Below are positions 18,886-27,808 of a DNA stretch of 64,000 nucleotides, piece by piece. Under the pieces are notes generated by a model, which was given only the letters and a program-made list of their open reading frames with translations, was not told the DNA's origin and did no database searches. The position numbers and the translations under genes were made by a program. The number at the start of each line of letters is the position of its first letter. Positions within the stretch are counted from its first letter, which is position 1. This stretch comes from Pandoraea commovens (lineage in GTDB: Bacteria > Pseudomonadota > Gammaproteobacteria > Burkholderiales > Burkholderiaceae), in assembly GCF_902459615.1 (NCBI RefSeq), contig NZ_CABPSA010000001.1, forward strand, positions 806,001 through 870,000, in the 5' to 3' direction.

Positions 18886-19461
18886 GTTCGGGTCCCGGTC
18901 CGGAGTACCCGGCGCGCCCGGTGCACCGGGGAAGGGGAACGTGCTGAACATGTTCTTCGCCTGGCTCTGCATCTGCTCCTGCATCTGCACAAACAGGTTC
19001 TTCGACTGTTCGATGTAGTTGGTCATCATGCCCTGCATCATCGGCGCCTGCATGTTCATGAATTGCGCCCAGACGTCAGGGTTGAAGCTCGCACCTTCGT
19101 AGATGCCCTTCGACTGATCGGCCAGCTTGCTCTGAATCTCGATGAAAGTCTGGATATTCTTCTCGAGGTATGTGCCCATCATCCCCTGCAGCGCGTGGCC
19201 GTAGAAGCGGATGATCTGGGCCAGCATGGCGCTCGAGAACATCGGCACACCGCCGGTCTCTTCTTCCAGAATGATCTGCAGCAGGATGCTGCGGGTCAGG
19301 TCCTCGCCCGTCTTGGCGTCGACAACCTTGAACTCCTCGGTCTCGAGCACCAGTTGCTTCACATCGGCAAGGGTGATGTACGTACTGGTTTGGGTATCGT
19401 ACAGACGCCGGTTCGGATACTTTTTGATCAGGCGTTCGTCAGTCTTCTTGCTCGCGGTCAT
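18874..19461 (-). CDS. phaR: Polyhydroxyalkanoate synthesis repressor PhaR
   Basis: DNA- and PHA-binding regulator of 195 aa. The N-terminal PHB/PHA accumulation-regulator DNA-binding domain is plain (KKYPNRRLYDTQTSTYIT, then VKQLVLETEEF), followed by the PHB-binding segment (LRSILLQIILEEE-like, about 55-100) and a Met/Gln-rich amphipathic tail suited to granule binding. In related bacteria it represses phasin genes and itself when no polymer is present. It ends the phaC-phaA-phaB-phaR block, all on the minus strand. Confidence 0.95.
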   Translation of the reverse strand: MTASKKTDERLIKKYPNRRLYDTQTSTYITLADVKQLVLETEEFKVVDAKTGEDLTRSILLQIILEEETGGVPMFSSAMLAQIIRFYGHALQGMMGTYLEKNIQTFIEIQSKLADQSKGIYEGASFNPDVWAQFMNMQAPMMQGMMTNYIEQSKNLFVQMQEQMQSQAKNMFSTFPFPGAPGAPGTPDRDPNKKP

Positions 19462-19624
19462 GCGGTGGGTTTCCTGCGTTTTTTGAAGGACTACCCCGAC
19501 CGGCGGTCGGGGTTAATCACATATTATCGATTCTAGGGCGTTTGCTGCTATGCGGCAAAGCCCTAACCCGATTCGAGACGCTGTACCTGCTGCGGCCCGC
19601 AGAGGCCATGCGCCCCGTCACCGC

Positions 19625-20365
19625 TTAGCCCATGTGCAGGCCGCCGTTGAGCGAGAAGTCTGCGCCCGTCGAAAAGCCCGAATCGTCCGAAGCCAGCCAC
19701 GCCACGATCGAACCGATCTCGCCCGGTTCACCCAGACGCTTGACCGGAATCGTCGCCACGATCTTGTCGAGCACGTCCTGACGGATCGAGCGCACCATGT
19801 CCGTGCCGATGTAGCCCGGCGACACGGTATTGACCGTCACGCCCTTGGTCGCCACTTCCTGCGCCAGCGACATCGTGAAGCCGTGAATACCGGCCTTCGC
19901 CGTCGCGTAGTTCGTCTGACCGAACTGGCCCTTCTGACCGTTCACCGACGAGATGTTGATGATGCGACCCCAGCCGCGCTCGCACATCCCCTCGATCACC
20001 TGCTTCGTGACGTTGAACAGGCTCGTGAGGTTGGTGTCGATCACGGCGTCCCAGTCTTCACGGGTCATCTTGCGGAACACCGTGTCACGCGTGATGCCGG
20101 CGTTGTTCACCAGCACGTCCACTTCACCGACCTCCGACTTGACCTTGTCGAACGCCGCCTTCGTGGACTCCCAATCGCCGACGTTGCCTTCCGAGGCGAC
20201 GAAATCGAAACCCAACGCCTTCTGATCTTCCAGCCACTTCACGCGGCGCGGCGAATTCGGACCGCAACCGGCCACCACCTTGAAGCCATCTTTGTACAGC
20301 CGCTGGCAAATAGACGTACCGATACCGCCCATCCCGCCTGTCACATATGCAATGCGTTGAGTCAT
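19625..20365 (-). CDS. phaB: Acetoacetyl-CoA reductase PhaB
   Basis: NADPH-dependent short-chain dehydrogenase of 246 aa producing (R)-3-hydroxybutyryl-CoA for PHA synthesis. It shows the Rossmann motif TGGMGGIG (9-16), NNAG at 87-90, and the catalytic triad S140, Y153 and K157 in SSVNGQKGQFGQTNYATAK. The ATG at 20365 is preferred over an in-frame start 27 bp upstream because GGGGGAAG lies about 6 nt before it. Second step of the pathway, between phaA and phaR. Confidence 0.96.
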   Translation of the reverse strand: MTQRIAYVTGGMGGIGTSICQRLYKDGFKVVAGCGPNSPRRVKWLEDQKALGFDFVASEGNVGDWESTKAAFDKVKSEVGEVDVLVNNAGITRDTVFRKMTREDWDAVIDTNLTSLFNVTKQVIEGMCERGWGRIINISSVNGQKGQFGQTNYATAKAGIHGFTMSLAQEVATKGVTVNTVSPGYIGTDMVRSIRQDVLDKIVATIPVKRLGEPGEIGSIVAWLASDDSGFSTGADFSLNGGLHMG

Positions 20366-20564
20366 GGAACGCTTCCCCCAAAATAACGGCAAACTTGCCG
20401 CCTGTTGCGACTGCCAATTGACCGACGCGCAGGCCGCGCGTTCCCACGCGTGCCTTTCGTCTCCTGACTACCTCGGTGCGAACCCGTGCGCATTGCACAC
20501 ACGGGCGACACCGATTCTTCTGCGGTTCGTAAGACTAACGCTTGCGTGCGTCAACCTTGAAACG

Positions 20565-21746
20565 TCAGACGCGCTCCACCGCCAGCGCCACACCCATGCC
20601 ACCGCCGATGCACAGCGAGGCCAGACCGCGACGAGCATCGCGGCGCGCCATTTCGTGCAACAGCGTGACGAGAATACGGCAACCCGACGCACCGATCGGG
20701 TGACCGATGGCGATAGCGCCGCCGTTCACGTTGATCTTCGACGTGTCCCAGCCCATCTGCTTGTTCACTGCCAGCGCCTGAGCAGCGAAGGCTTCGTTGA
20801 TTTCCATCAGATCGAGATCGCTCGCCTTCCAGCCCGCACGGGCGAGGCAGCGCTGCGATGCGGGCACCGGGCCGATGCCCATGACCGACGGATCGACGCC
20901 CGCGTTCGCGTACGCGACGATGCGCGCGAGCGGCGTGAGGCCCAGTTGCTCGGCACGCTTGGCCGACATCACGACCACCGCAGCCGCGCCGTCGTTGATA
21001 CCCGACGCGTTGGCGGCCGTCACCGTGCCGTCCTTCGAGAAGGCGGGCTTCAGACCGGCCAGCGACTCCGCCGTCACGCCGTGACGCACGAACTCATCGG
21101 TGTTGAAGACGACCGGATCGCCCTTGCGCTGCGGGATCGAGACCGGCACGATTTCGGCGTCGAAACGGCCAGCCTTTTGCGCGGCTTCCGCCTTGTTCTG
21201 CGAGGCTGCGGCGAAAGCATCCTGCATTTCGCGCGTGATGCCGTATTCCTTGGCCACGTTCTCGGCCGTGATCCCCATGTGGTACTGGTTGTACACGTCC
21301 CACAGGCCGTCGACGATCATCGTATCGATCAGCTTCGCGTCGCCCATGCGGAATCCGTCGCGCGAACCCGGCAGCACGTGCGGTGCGGCGCTCATGTTTT
21401 CCTGACCGCCTGCCACAACGATATCGGCTTCACCGGCGGTGATCGCGTTGGCGGCGAGCATCACGGCCTTAAGGCCCGAGCCGCACACCTTGTTGATGGT
21501 CATGGCGGGGACCATCGCCGGCAGGCCGGCCTTGATCGACGCCTGACGTGCCACGTTCTGGCCCGAGCCAGCGGTCAGCACCTGCCCCATGATGACTTCG
21601 CTGATGTCCTCGCCCTTGAGCTTTGCGCGCTTGAGGACTTCGTCGATCACGATCGCCCCCAGATCCGGCGCGGCCACCTTGGCCAGCGAGCCGCCAAACT
21701 TACCGACTGCCGTACGGGCAGCCGACACAATCACGATATCCGACAT
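20565..21746 (-). CDS. phaA: Acetyl-CoA acetyltransferase PhaA
   Basis: Biosynthetic thiolase of 393 aa condensing two acetyl-CoA to acetoacetyl-CoA. Active residues: C88 (NKVCGSG), H349 (GHPIGASG) and C379 (CIGGGMG). It follows phaC by 79 bp and precedes phaB by 199 bp, in the classical Burkholderiaceae order. The window thus contains two thiolases, this one and BktB, which differ in the C-terminal loop and probably in substrate chain length. Confidence 0.95.
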   Translation of the reverse strand: MSDIVIVSAARTAVGKFGGSLAKVAAPDLGAIVIDEVLKRAKLKGEDISEVIMGQVLTAGSGQNVARQASIKAGLPAMVPAMTINKVCGSGLKAVMLAANAITAGEADIVVAGGQENMSAAPHVLPGSRDGFRMGDAKLIDTMIVDGLWDVYNQYHMGITAENVAKEYGITREMQDAFAAASQNKAEAAQKAGRFDAEIVPVSIPQRKGDPVVFNTDEFVRHGVTAESLAGLKPAFSKDGTVTAANASGINDGAAAVVVMSAKRAEQLGLTPLARIVAYANAGVDPSVMGIGPVPASQRCLARAGWKASDLDLMEINEAFAAQALAVNKQMGWDTSKINVNGGAIAIGHPIGASGCRILVTLLHEMARRDARRGLASLCIGGGMGVALAVERV

Positions 21747-21801
21747 GTCTCATTCCTCTTTTTCAATGGGTTCGAACCAGGGGGGATGCCCGTGCGCTCA
21801 G

Positions 21802-21843
21802 GCTTTCGCCTTCACGCTTTTGCCTTCACGCCTTTGCCTTCAC
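21802..21843. repeat. 14-bp tandem repeat spanning the end of phaC
   Basis: Three near-identical 14-bp units (minus strand GTGAAGGCAAAGGC with one or two changes per copy). The first encodes the last residues VKAKA and leads into the TGA; two further copies, each with its own TGA, follow in the phaC-phaA gap. Because 14 is not a multiple of three, loss or gain of a unit would alter the last residues. Confidence 0.85.
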
Positions 21844-23676
21844 ATAACGCCCGGGCGCCGGTTCAATGGGTGCATAAGCAACATTACCATACGCATTTTG
21901 CGCTTTGACGCGTTTGCCGGCGTAGCCCGCGAGCCAATCGCTCCAATCGGTCCACCAGCTTCCCGGGTGCTCGGTGGCCCCGGCCAGCCAGTCGCTCGCA
22001 TCGACACCCACGTCGTCGTTGCGCCAATAGCTGCGTTTCTTCTTCACCGGCGGATTGACGACACCCGCGATGTGACCAGACGCGCCCAGCACGAAGCGAC
22101 GTTCGCCACCGAGCAACGGCAACGAGCGGAACGCCGACGTCCAAGGCACGATGTGATCTTCGCGTGAGCCGAACACGTACGCCGGTGCCTCGATGGCGCC
22201 CAGATCCACGGGCACGCCGCAGGTCTGGATCACACCGGGTTGTTTCAGTTCGTTCTGCAAATAAAGGTGACGCAGATACCAGCAGAACATCGGCCCCGGC
22301 AGATTCGTGCCGTCGCCATTCCAGTAAAGCAGGTCGAACGGCTGCGGCGCATTGCCTTTCAGATAGCTGTCGACGACGTAATTCCAGACCAGATCGTTCG
22401 GACGCAGGAACGAGAATGTGTTGGCGAGTTCGACGCCGCGCATCAACCCCGGCGGCTGGCCGAGACCGCCACCGATCGTCTGTTCGCGGAACTGGACATG
22501 CGGCTCGTCGACGAAGACGTCGAGCACGCCGGTATCGGAAAAGTCCAGCAGCGTCGTGAGCAAGGTCACGCTCGCGACCGGCGACTTGCGCCCCGTCTGC
22601 CCCTTGGCGGCGAGCACAGCGAGTGCTGCGGCCAGCAACGTGCCGCCCACGCAGAAGCCGAGCGCGTTGATCTGCGACTGGCCGCTGATGTCGCGCACCA
22701 CGTCGATGGCCGCAATCGGGCCTTCGCCAACGTAGTCGTCCCAGGTCTTGTGGGCGAGCGATGCATCGGGGTTGCGCCACGACACGACGAACACCGTGTG
22801 CCCCTGCTCGACGGCATAACGCACGAGCGAATTCTCGGGCTGCAGATCGAGGATATAGAACTTGTTGATGCAAGGCGGCACGATCAGCAACGGCCGCTGG
22901 TGCACCGTCGGCGTGAGCGCCTTGTACTGAATGAGCTGAATCAGGTCGTTCTCGAAGACCACGGCACCTTCGGTCGTCGCGACATTGCGTCCGACTTCGA
23001 AGGCCGCCTCGTCGGTCTGCGACACCTTGCCCTTGCCCATGTCGACGAGCAGATGCTGCATGCCCGCCAGCAGGCTATCGCCATGCGTCTGCACGAGGCG
23101 CTGCTGTGCATCCGGGTTCGTGGCGATGAAGTTCGCGGGCGAACTTGCGGCGACCCATTGTTCGACGGCAAAGCGAATCCGCTCGCGCGTCTTCGCATCG
23201 GCATCGACCAGGTCGGCCATACGCATCAGGAAGCGGCCGTTGAGTAGATAGAGCGCGGCGGGCAACGCGTAGAACGGATTGCGCCAACCCTCTCCGGCAA
23301 AGCGACGATCGCCGAGTGCAGGCGCCGTATCGAGACCGGGTTGATTGAAACCGGCGACGAGTTCGGCGAATTCACGGGCGTATTCAGACTGAAGCTCGTT
23401 CAGTCGCGCAGGATCGACGTGCAGCGACGTCGGCTGCGGCATAGCGCCTGATTTACCGAAAAGTTCGAAAAGCCCCGCGAACGGGTTCGCGGCAGCCGCT
23501 GCACCATTGGCAGCGAAAGGTGACGGGCCAGCAGATCCCGGCAACGCGCCGAACAGTTGTTGGGCGGCCTTGAACCACTGCGACATGTCCTGAGCGGAGA
23601 GCGAAGCGGAGGGAAACTGCTGGGCAAACGAGGCGGCAAACGAGGCCGGATCGAAGTTGGCACTGGCGCGATTCAT
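21826..23676 (-). CDS. phaC: Class I poly(3-hydroxyalkanoate) synthase PhaC
   Basis: PHA polymerase of 616 aa, slightly longer than the 589-aa Cupriavidus enzyme through its N-terminus. The alpha/beta-hydrolase lipase-like box is GFCVGGT with nucleophile C342; D507 (GSREDHIVPW) and H535 (GASGHIAG) complete the triad. VPPCINKFYILDL and the Trp-rich C-terminal segment (WWTDWSDWLA) are family hallmarks. It polymerises (R)-3-hydroxyacyl-CoA on granule surfaces. First gene of the phaCABR block. The 3' end lies in a 14-bp tandem repeat. Confidence 0.97.
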   Translation of the reverse strand: MNRASANFDPASFAASFAQQFPSASLSAQDMSQWFKAAQQLFGALPGSAGPSPFAANGAAAAANPFAGLFELFGKSGAMPQPTSLHVDPARLNELQSEYAREFAELVAGFNQPGLDTAPALGDRRFAGEGWRNPFYALPAALYLLNGRFLMRMADLVDADAKTRERIRFAVEQWVAASSPANFIATNPDAQQRLVQTHGDSLLAGMQHLLVDMGKGKVSQTDEAAFEVGRNVATTEGAVVFENDLIQLIQYKALTPTVHQRPLLIVPPCINKFYILDLQPENSLVRYAVEQGHTVFVVSWRNPDASLAHKTWDDYVGEGPIAAIDVVRDISGQSQINALGFCVGGTLLAAALAVLAAKGQTGRKSPVASVTLLTTLLDFSDTGVLDVFVDEPHVQFREQTIGGGLGQPPGLMRGVELANTFSFLRPNDLVWNYVVDSYLKGNAPQPFDLLYWNGDGTNLPGPMFCWYLRHLYLQNELKQPGVIQTCGVPVDLGAIEAPAYVFGSREDHIVPWTSAFRSLPLLGGERRFVLGASGHIAGVVNPPVKKKRSYWRNDDVGVDASDWLAGATEHPGSWWTDWSDWLAGYAGKRVKAQNAYGNVAYAPIEPAPGRYVKAKA

Positions 23677-23849
23677 GGTAGCCTGAGTGTCACGTCCGTT
23701 GCGTTCAGGGCCGGCGCCCGAAACGCGGCGGCGTGCTTCACTTTATGAGCGATGCGCCCCGCCTGTGAAGCATTCTTGCGTGCGCGCGCAGGCGTGTCAA
23801 TCTTTGCGGCGAACGTCCTGAGTGCATTGTCCCGTCGCCCCACCCATTT

Positions 23850-24062
23850 TTGAATGCGCGTTTGCCCCGACTTGTCCCGATGATCATTGTTCTTCTCGGC
23901 TGGCTTTACGTCATTGGCATGGTCGCCATCACCGCACCGTCTGCGTGGCTGGGCATCGCCATCTTCCTGTTCGGCGGTATCGGGCCTGCGCTCCTCATCC
24001 TGTACATCGCGGGAAGCCGCGCGCGGCGCACACGCGCGCTGCGACCCGATGACGCAGAATAA
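23850..24062 (+). CDS. Small two-helix membrane protein of unknown function
   Basis: 70 aa (or 60 aa from the ATG at 23880). Two hydrophobic helices (about 11-30 and 34-55) are followed by a basic tail (GSRARRTRALRPDD). The PRLVPMIIVLLGWLYV start resembles small conserved inner-membrane proteins of Burkholderiales, from memory. The TTG at 23850 keeps the PRLVP segment; no strong ribosome binding site is visible for either start. It is convergent with pgeF, whose stop is 6 bp away. Confidence 0.6.
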   Translation: MNARLPRLVPMIIVLLGWLYVIGMVAITAPSAWLGIAIFLFGGIGPALLILYIAGSRARRTRALRPDDAE

Positions 24063-24067
24063 CCGTC

Positions 24068-24919
24068 TCAGCTAACGCGCCAGACCAGTGCTGCCATGCG
24101 CCCCGTCGTCCGATCGCGGCGATAAGAATAGAAGCGCGCCGAATCGCCGACGGTGCACCACGTTCCGCCGGAAACGCTCGTCACGCCCTCGCGCGCGAGC
24201 CGCAAGCGTGCCAGCGCACACAGATCCGCCAGCGATTTGCCAGCGTCAGGATCGCCGTGGGGGACGAACGCGACTGACGTTGCGTCCCACTCCTGCGGCG
24301 TAGCCGCGTCGAGGAAGGCTTCCCGCACCTCCGGCCCCACTTCGAACGCCGTCGGTCCGATGCACGGGCCGAGCCATGCGATGACCTGCGTGTCGTCGTT
24401 CGTCCCGGATTTCGGCAACCGCGCCCGCAGCGCCTGTACCGTCTGCTCGATAACACCGGCGCAAAGCCCGCGCCAGCCCGCGTGTGCAGCTGCCACTGCG
24501 CGCCCTTGCGCGTCGCATAGCAGTACCGGCAGGCAGTCCGCCACCATGATCGTGCTCGCGAGTCCGATGGCGTCGGTCGCGCTGGCGTCCGCCTGAAGCG
24601 GCTCGCCCGCGCTTACGGCATCGAACGCTGCCTGCGCATCGACCACACGCGGACCGTGAACCTGCGCGACCCACGCCGACGGCACGCCCGCTCTCGCCGC
24701 CAGCAAGGCACGATTCGTACGCACGGCGTCGGGATCGTCATCCGCCTTGTAGCCGAGGTTGAACGTGGCCTGCGGGCCTTGGCTGACGCCGCCCGCACGC
24801 GTCGTAAACACGGCACGAACATTCGCCGGGGCTGGCCAGTCGGGGACGATCCAGTCCGCAGGCATCGTGTTTTGTGCGGTATCCAACTTGCTGTCTTGCT
24901 CAGGCAGGGAAGAAGTCAT
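24068..24919 (-). CDS. pgeF: Peptidoglycan editing factor / purine nucleoside phosphorylase PgeF (YfiH, laccase-domain)
   Basis: 283-aa protein of the YfiH/DUF152 family. The metal-binding residues of the family are present: His in AQVHGPRVV, Cys in VADCLPVLLCD and His in AAAHAGWRG. Members have purine nucleoside phosphorylase or adenosine deaminase activity and YfiH influences peptidoglycan composition. The start at 24919 overlaps the 3' end of rluD by 20 bp; a second ATG at 24865 is possible. The rluD-pgeF pairing is widespread in proteobacteria. Confidence 0.9.
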   Translation of the reverse strand: MTSSLPEQDSKLDTAQNTMPADWIVPDWPAPANVRAVFTTRAGGVSQGPQATFNLGYKADDDPDAVRTNRALLAARAGVPSAWVAQVHGPRVVDAQAAFDAVSAGEPLQADASATDAIGLASTIMVADCLPVLLCDAQGRAVAAAHAGWRGLCAGVIEQTVQALRARLPKSGTNDDTQVIAWLGPCIGPTAFEVGPEVREAFLDAATPQEWDATSVAFVPHGDPDAGKSLADLCALARLRLAREGVTSVSGGTWCTVGDSARFYSYRRDRTTGRMAALVWRVS

Positions 24920-26060
24920 CGAGCGAATCGGGGAGCGTTGTGAAGTCGAATTCGAGGCCGAGCGCGCGCATGAGTTCACGCATATCGTCCGGCAGCGGCG
25001 CTTGCCAGTGCATGGCGGCATCGTCCTCGGGATGGATCAGCCCCAGGCGCCACGCGTGCAGCGCCTGCCGCGCAAAGCCGCCAGGCAGCGCCGGACGCTT
25101 GTGACGCGGCTTATAGAGCGGATCACCCAGCAGCGAATGCCCAAGATGGGAAAGATGGACGCGAATCTGGTGCGTTCGCCCCGTATCCAGCGAACAAAGC
25201 ACCAGCGAAATCGGGGATCCTTCCCATTCTGCACTGGCGACCGTTACCACCCGGGTGCGCGCCGGTTTGCCGCCCTGCCCCTGCACAACCGCCATGCGCG
25301 TGCGTTCGCGCGGATCGCGGCCGATCGGGGCGTCCACGACGGTGCGCTGCGGCGGCCGTCCCCACACCAGCGCGGCGTAATGCCGTTTGACGGAGCGCGC
25401 CTGCAACTGACGCACCAGATCGGTCTGGGCGACCAGCGTGCGCGCGACCACCATCAGGCCGGACGTCTCCTTGTCCAGCCGGTGGACGATGCCCGCACGC
25501 GGCAGATCGGCGGCCGCCTGTCCGTAACGATGCAGCAGGCCGTTGAGCAACGTACCGGACCAGTTGCCTGCCGCCGGATGAACGACGAGGCCAGCGGGCT
25601 TATTGAAAACGGCGAGCGTCGCGTCCTCATAGACGGCGTCGAGCGGCAACGGTTCCGGCGCGAACGCCAGTTGCTCGGGGAGCGCTGCGGGGGTAATGAC
25701 CACCGCTTCGCCGCCCGCCACTTTTTGGCGGACTTTGGCGGGTTCGCCGTCGAGCGTGACGCGGCCGTCTTCGACCCAGGCCTGAAGACGACTGCGGGAA
25801 TATTCCGGGAAACATTGCGCCAACGCTTTGTCGAGGCGCTCGCCAGCGAGCGCGTAGGGCAATGTCGCGACGAGCGGCGCGGCGCAAGACGCAGTGTCAG
25901 GTGAAGCGGAAGTCGAAGAAGTAGCGTCTGTAACGGCGCTATCGATGGAGTCTGGGAAAGCCCCCGGAAGCGAGTCGAAATCGTCGTCCGACGAATCCTC
26001 CGCATTTTCCGTGGCAAATGAGGCGGTTACGCTATAATCCGGCACTATTGAACGGGTCAT
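24900..26060 (-). CDS. rluD: 23S rRNA pseudouridine synthase RluD
   Basis: 386-aa pseudouridine synthase acting on helix 69 of 23S rRNA. An acidic, disordered N-terminal extension (about 1-70) precedes the S4 RNA-binding domain (ERLDKALAQCFPEYSRSRLQ). The catalytic Asp is in GIVHRLDKETSGLMVVA. The start at ATG 26060 makes the first codons overlap the bamD promoter region on the other strand. Divergent from bamD, as is usual in related genomes. Confidence 0.94.
   Translation of the reverse strand: MTRSIVPDYSVTASFATENAEDSSDDDFDSLPGAFPDSIDSAVTDATSSTSASPDTASCAAPLVATLPYALAGERLDKALAQCFPEYSRSRLQAWVEDGRVTLDGEPAKVRQKVAGGEAVVITPAALPEQLAFAPEPLPLDAVYEDATLAVFNKPAGLVVHPAAGNWSGTLLNGLLHRYGQAAADLPRAGIVHRLDKETSGLMVVARTLVAQTDLVRQLQARSVKRHYAALVWGRPPQRTVVDAPIGRDPRERTRMAVVQGQGGKPARTRVVTVASAEWEGSPISLVLCSLDTGRTHQIRVHLSHLGHSLLGDPLYKPRHKRPALPGGFARQALHAWRLGLIHPEDDAAMHWQAPLPDDMRELMRALGLEFDFTTLPDSLDDFFPA
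26033..26038 (+). promoter_or_regulatory. Candidate -10 box for bamD
   Basis: Perfect TATAAT 43 bp before the bamD ATG. A clear -35 at the ideal distance is not visible; TGGCAA at 26012-26017 gives a 15-bp spacer. The site lies inside the first codons of rluD on the opposite strand. Confidence 0.5.
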
Positions 26061-26081
26061 CGAGAAGTGAAGCCAACGAGC

Positions 26082-26909
26082 ATGCAAGCCCTGAAACTTG
26101 TCAAACATCTGACGCTGGCCGCGATTGTGGTCGGCAGCATGGCCGCCTGTGGCATTCTGCCGGAGAAGGTCGACGAAACGGCCAGCTGGTCGACGAACAA
26201 ATTATACTCGGAAGCCAAGGACAGCTTCGACGGCGGCGACTATACAAAAGCCGCCAAGTATTACGAGTTGCTCGAAGGGCGCGACCCGTTCGGCCCGCAT
26301 GCTCAACAGGCCCAGATCAACACGGCCTACTCCTATTACAAGGACAACGAGCCCGCTCAGGCGCTCACGGCCGTCGACCGCTTCATTCGTCTGCATCCGG
26401 ACAGCCCGTCGATCGATTACGCCTATTACCTCAAAGGCCTGATCAACTTCAACGACGACCTCGGTCTGTTCGGCCGTTTCTCGGGTCAGGATCTGAGCGA
26501 ACGCGATCCGAAGGCGCTGCGCGCCGCGTATGACAGCTTCAAGTACCTGGTCGAGCATTACCCGACGAGCAAGTACGCGAACGATGCTGCCCTGCGCATG
26601 CGTTACGCTGTGAACGCGATGGCCGCCCACGAAGTGCACGCCGCCGAGTACTACTATCGCCGTGGCGCGTACCTCGCCGCCGTGAACCGCGCGCAGACTG
26701 CTCTGAAGGACTACGATCAGGCTCCGGCACTGGAAGATGCCCTCGGCATCATGATCAAGTCGTACGACAAACTCGGCATGACCGAACTGCGTGACGATGC
26801 CCGCCGCGTGATGGAAAAGACCTACCCGAACAGCGGCTACCTCACGGTCGGCCGTCGCATCGACAACAACCCGGCCGACAAGAAGTCCTGGTGGCAAATC
26901 TGGCGTTAA
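26082..26909 (+). CDS. bamD: Outer membrane assembly lipoprotein BamD (ComL)
   Basis: 275-aa lipoprotein of the BAM complex that inserts beta-barrel proteins into the outer membrane. Signal peptide with lipobox SMAAC and C23 as the lipidation site; five TPR-like repeats follow (SEAKDSFDGGDYTKAAKYYE and so on). The C-terminal KSWWQIWR is typical of beta-proteobacterial BamD. ATG 26082 gives a proper signal peptide; a GTG at 26067 is an alternative. A strong terminator follows. Confidence 0.95.
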   Translation: MQALKLVKHLTLAAIVVGSMAACGILPEKVDETASWSTNKLYSEAKDSFDGGDYTKAAKYYELLEGRDPFGPHAQQAQINTAYSYYKDNEPAQALTAVDRFIRLHPDSPSIDYAYYLKGLINFNDDLGLFGRFSGQDLSERDPKALRAAYDSFKYLVEHYPTSKYANDAALRMRYAVNAMAAHEVHAAEYYYRRGAYLAAVNRAQTALKDYDQAPALEDALGIMIKSYDKLGMTELRDDARRVMEKTYPNSGYLTVGRRIDNNPADKKSWWQIWR

Positions 26910-26939
26910 GCCAGTTGTCGGTTGGAATGCATCGAAAAG

Positions 26940-26963
26940 CCCTCGCTTGTGCGGGGGTTTTTT
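26940..26963 (+). terminator. Rho-independent terminator after bamD
   Basis: CCCTCGC (26940-26946), loop TTGT, GCGGGGG (26951-26957), then T6. One G-T wobble pair in the stem. Confidence 0.85.
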
Positions 26964-27005
26964 GTTTCCCGTCGTCATGACGATCCCTCGACAGGAGTTC
27001 GTTTT

Positions 27006-27725
27006 GTGAGCACCACCCCCGCCCCCGACAAGACGCTGCTTGCCTTGCGTCACGTGCACTTCGAAGACCTCGGCACGCTGGCACCGTATTTCGCCCAGCG
27101 CGGTTATCGCATCGACTATGTCGACGCACCGCTCGCGGACCTTCGCGCCATCGACGTCCTCGCGCCCGACATGTTGGTCGTGCTCGGCGGACCGATCGGC
27201 GCCTTCGATGACGTCATCCATCCGTTCATCGCGAATGAGCTTGCGCTGGTGAGAGCGCGCCTGAGCGCGAACAAGCCGATTCTAGGGATTTGTCTCGGCG
27301 CGCAATTGATGGCGCGAGCACTGGGCGCGAAAGTCTATCCGCTGGGTGTGAAGGAAATCGGTTACGCGCCGCTGACGCTCACCGAAGCCGGGCAATCGTC
27401 GCCACTGGCCGCCCTCGGCAACGCGAGCGTGCTGCACTGGCACGGCGATCAGTTCGATATCCCGCCGGGTGCGACGCATCTGGCCCGAACCGCGATTGGC
27501 GAAAATCAGGCCTTTGCGATGGGCGATCACGCACTCGGTCTGCAATTCCATCTGGAAGCCGACGCCGCCAGCATCGAGTCCTGGCTCGTCGGCCACGCCT
27601 GCGAACTCGGTACTGCCAAGATCGACCCGACTACGTTGCGCAACGATGCACGCGTGCATCACGCACGCCTGCCGGAAGTCGCGCCAGCCGTTATCGGGCG
27701 ATGGCTGGATGCCCTTCCCGGTTAA
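27006..27725 (+). CDS. Class I glutamine amidotransferase-like protein
   Basis: 239-aa protein with a GuaA-type glutamine amidotransferase fold: nucleophile elbow GICLGAQLMA (Cys of the triad) and FHLEAD with the catalytic His and Glu. It is a free-standing domain, like the YfeJ/GuaA-like proteins often called glutamine amidotransferases or gamma-glutamyl hydrolases; the partner or substrate is unknown. GTG at 27006 is chosen since AGGAG lies at 26993-26997; the frame is open further upstream through the bamD terminator. Ends at a bidirectional terminator. Confidence 0.85.
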   Translation: MSTTPAPDKTLLALRHVHFEDLGTLAPYFAQRGYRIDYVDAPLADLRAIDVLAPDMLVVLGGPIGAFDDVIHPFIANELALVRARLSANKPILGICLGAQLMARALGAKVYPLGVKEIGYAPLTLTEAGQSSPLAALGNASVLHWHGDQFDIPPGATHLARTAIGENQAFAMGDHALGLQFHLEADAASIESWLVGHACELGTAKIDPTTLRNDARVHHARLPEVAPAVIGRWLDALPG

Positions 27726-27750
27726 CGCAAGCGCGGCCCGCCTCCCGCCA

Positions 27751-27784
27751 CAAAAAAGCCAGACGCGTCACCGTCTGGCTTTTT
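27751..27784. terminator. Bidirectional terminator between the amidotransferase and dinG
   Basis: GCCAGACG (27758-27765), loop of 6, CGTCTGGC (27772-27779), with A6 before and T5 after, so it can stop transcription from both converging genes. Confidence 0.9.
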
Positions 27785-27808
27785 CATTTCACACACTGCG
27801 GATAAACG

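Noticed and set aside
20565-21746. phaA as a duplicate of bktB
   Set aside because: Both are thiolases with the same catalytic residues, but sequences differ throughout and the two families are old and separate.
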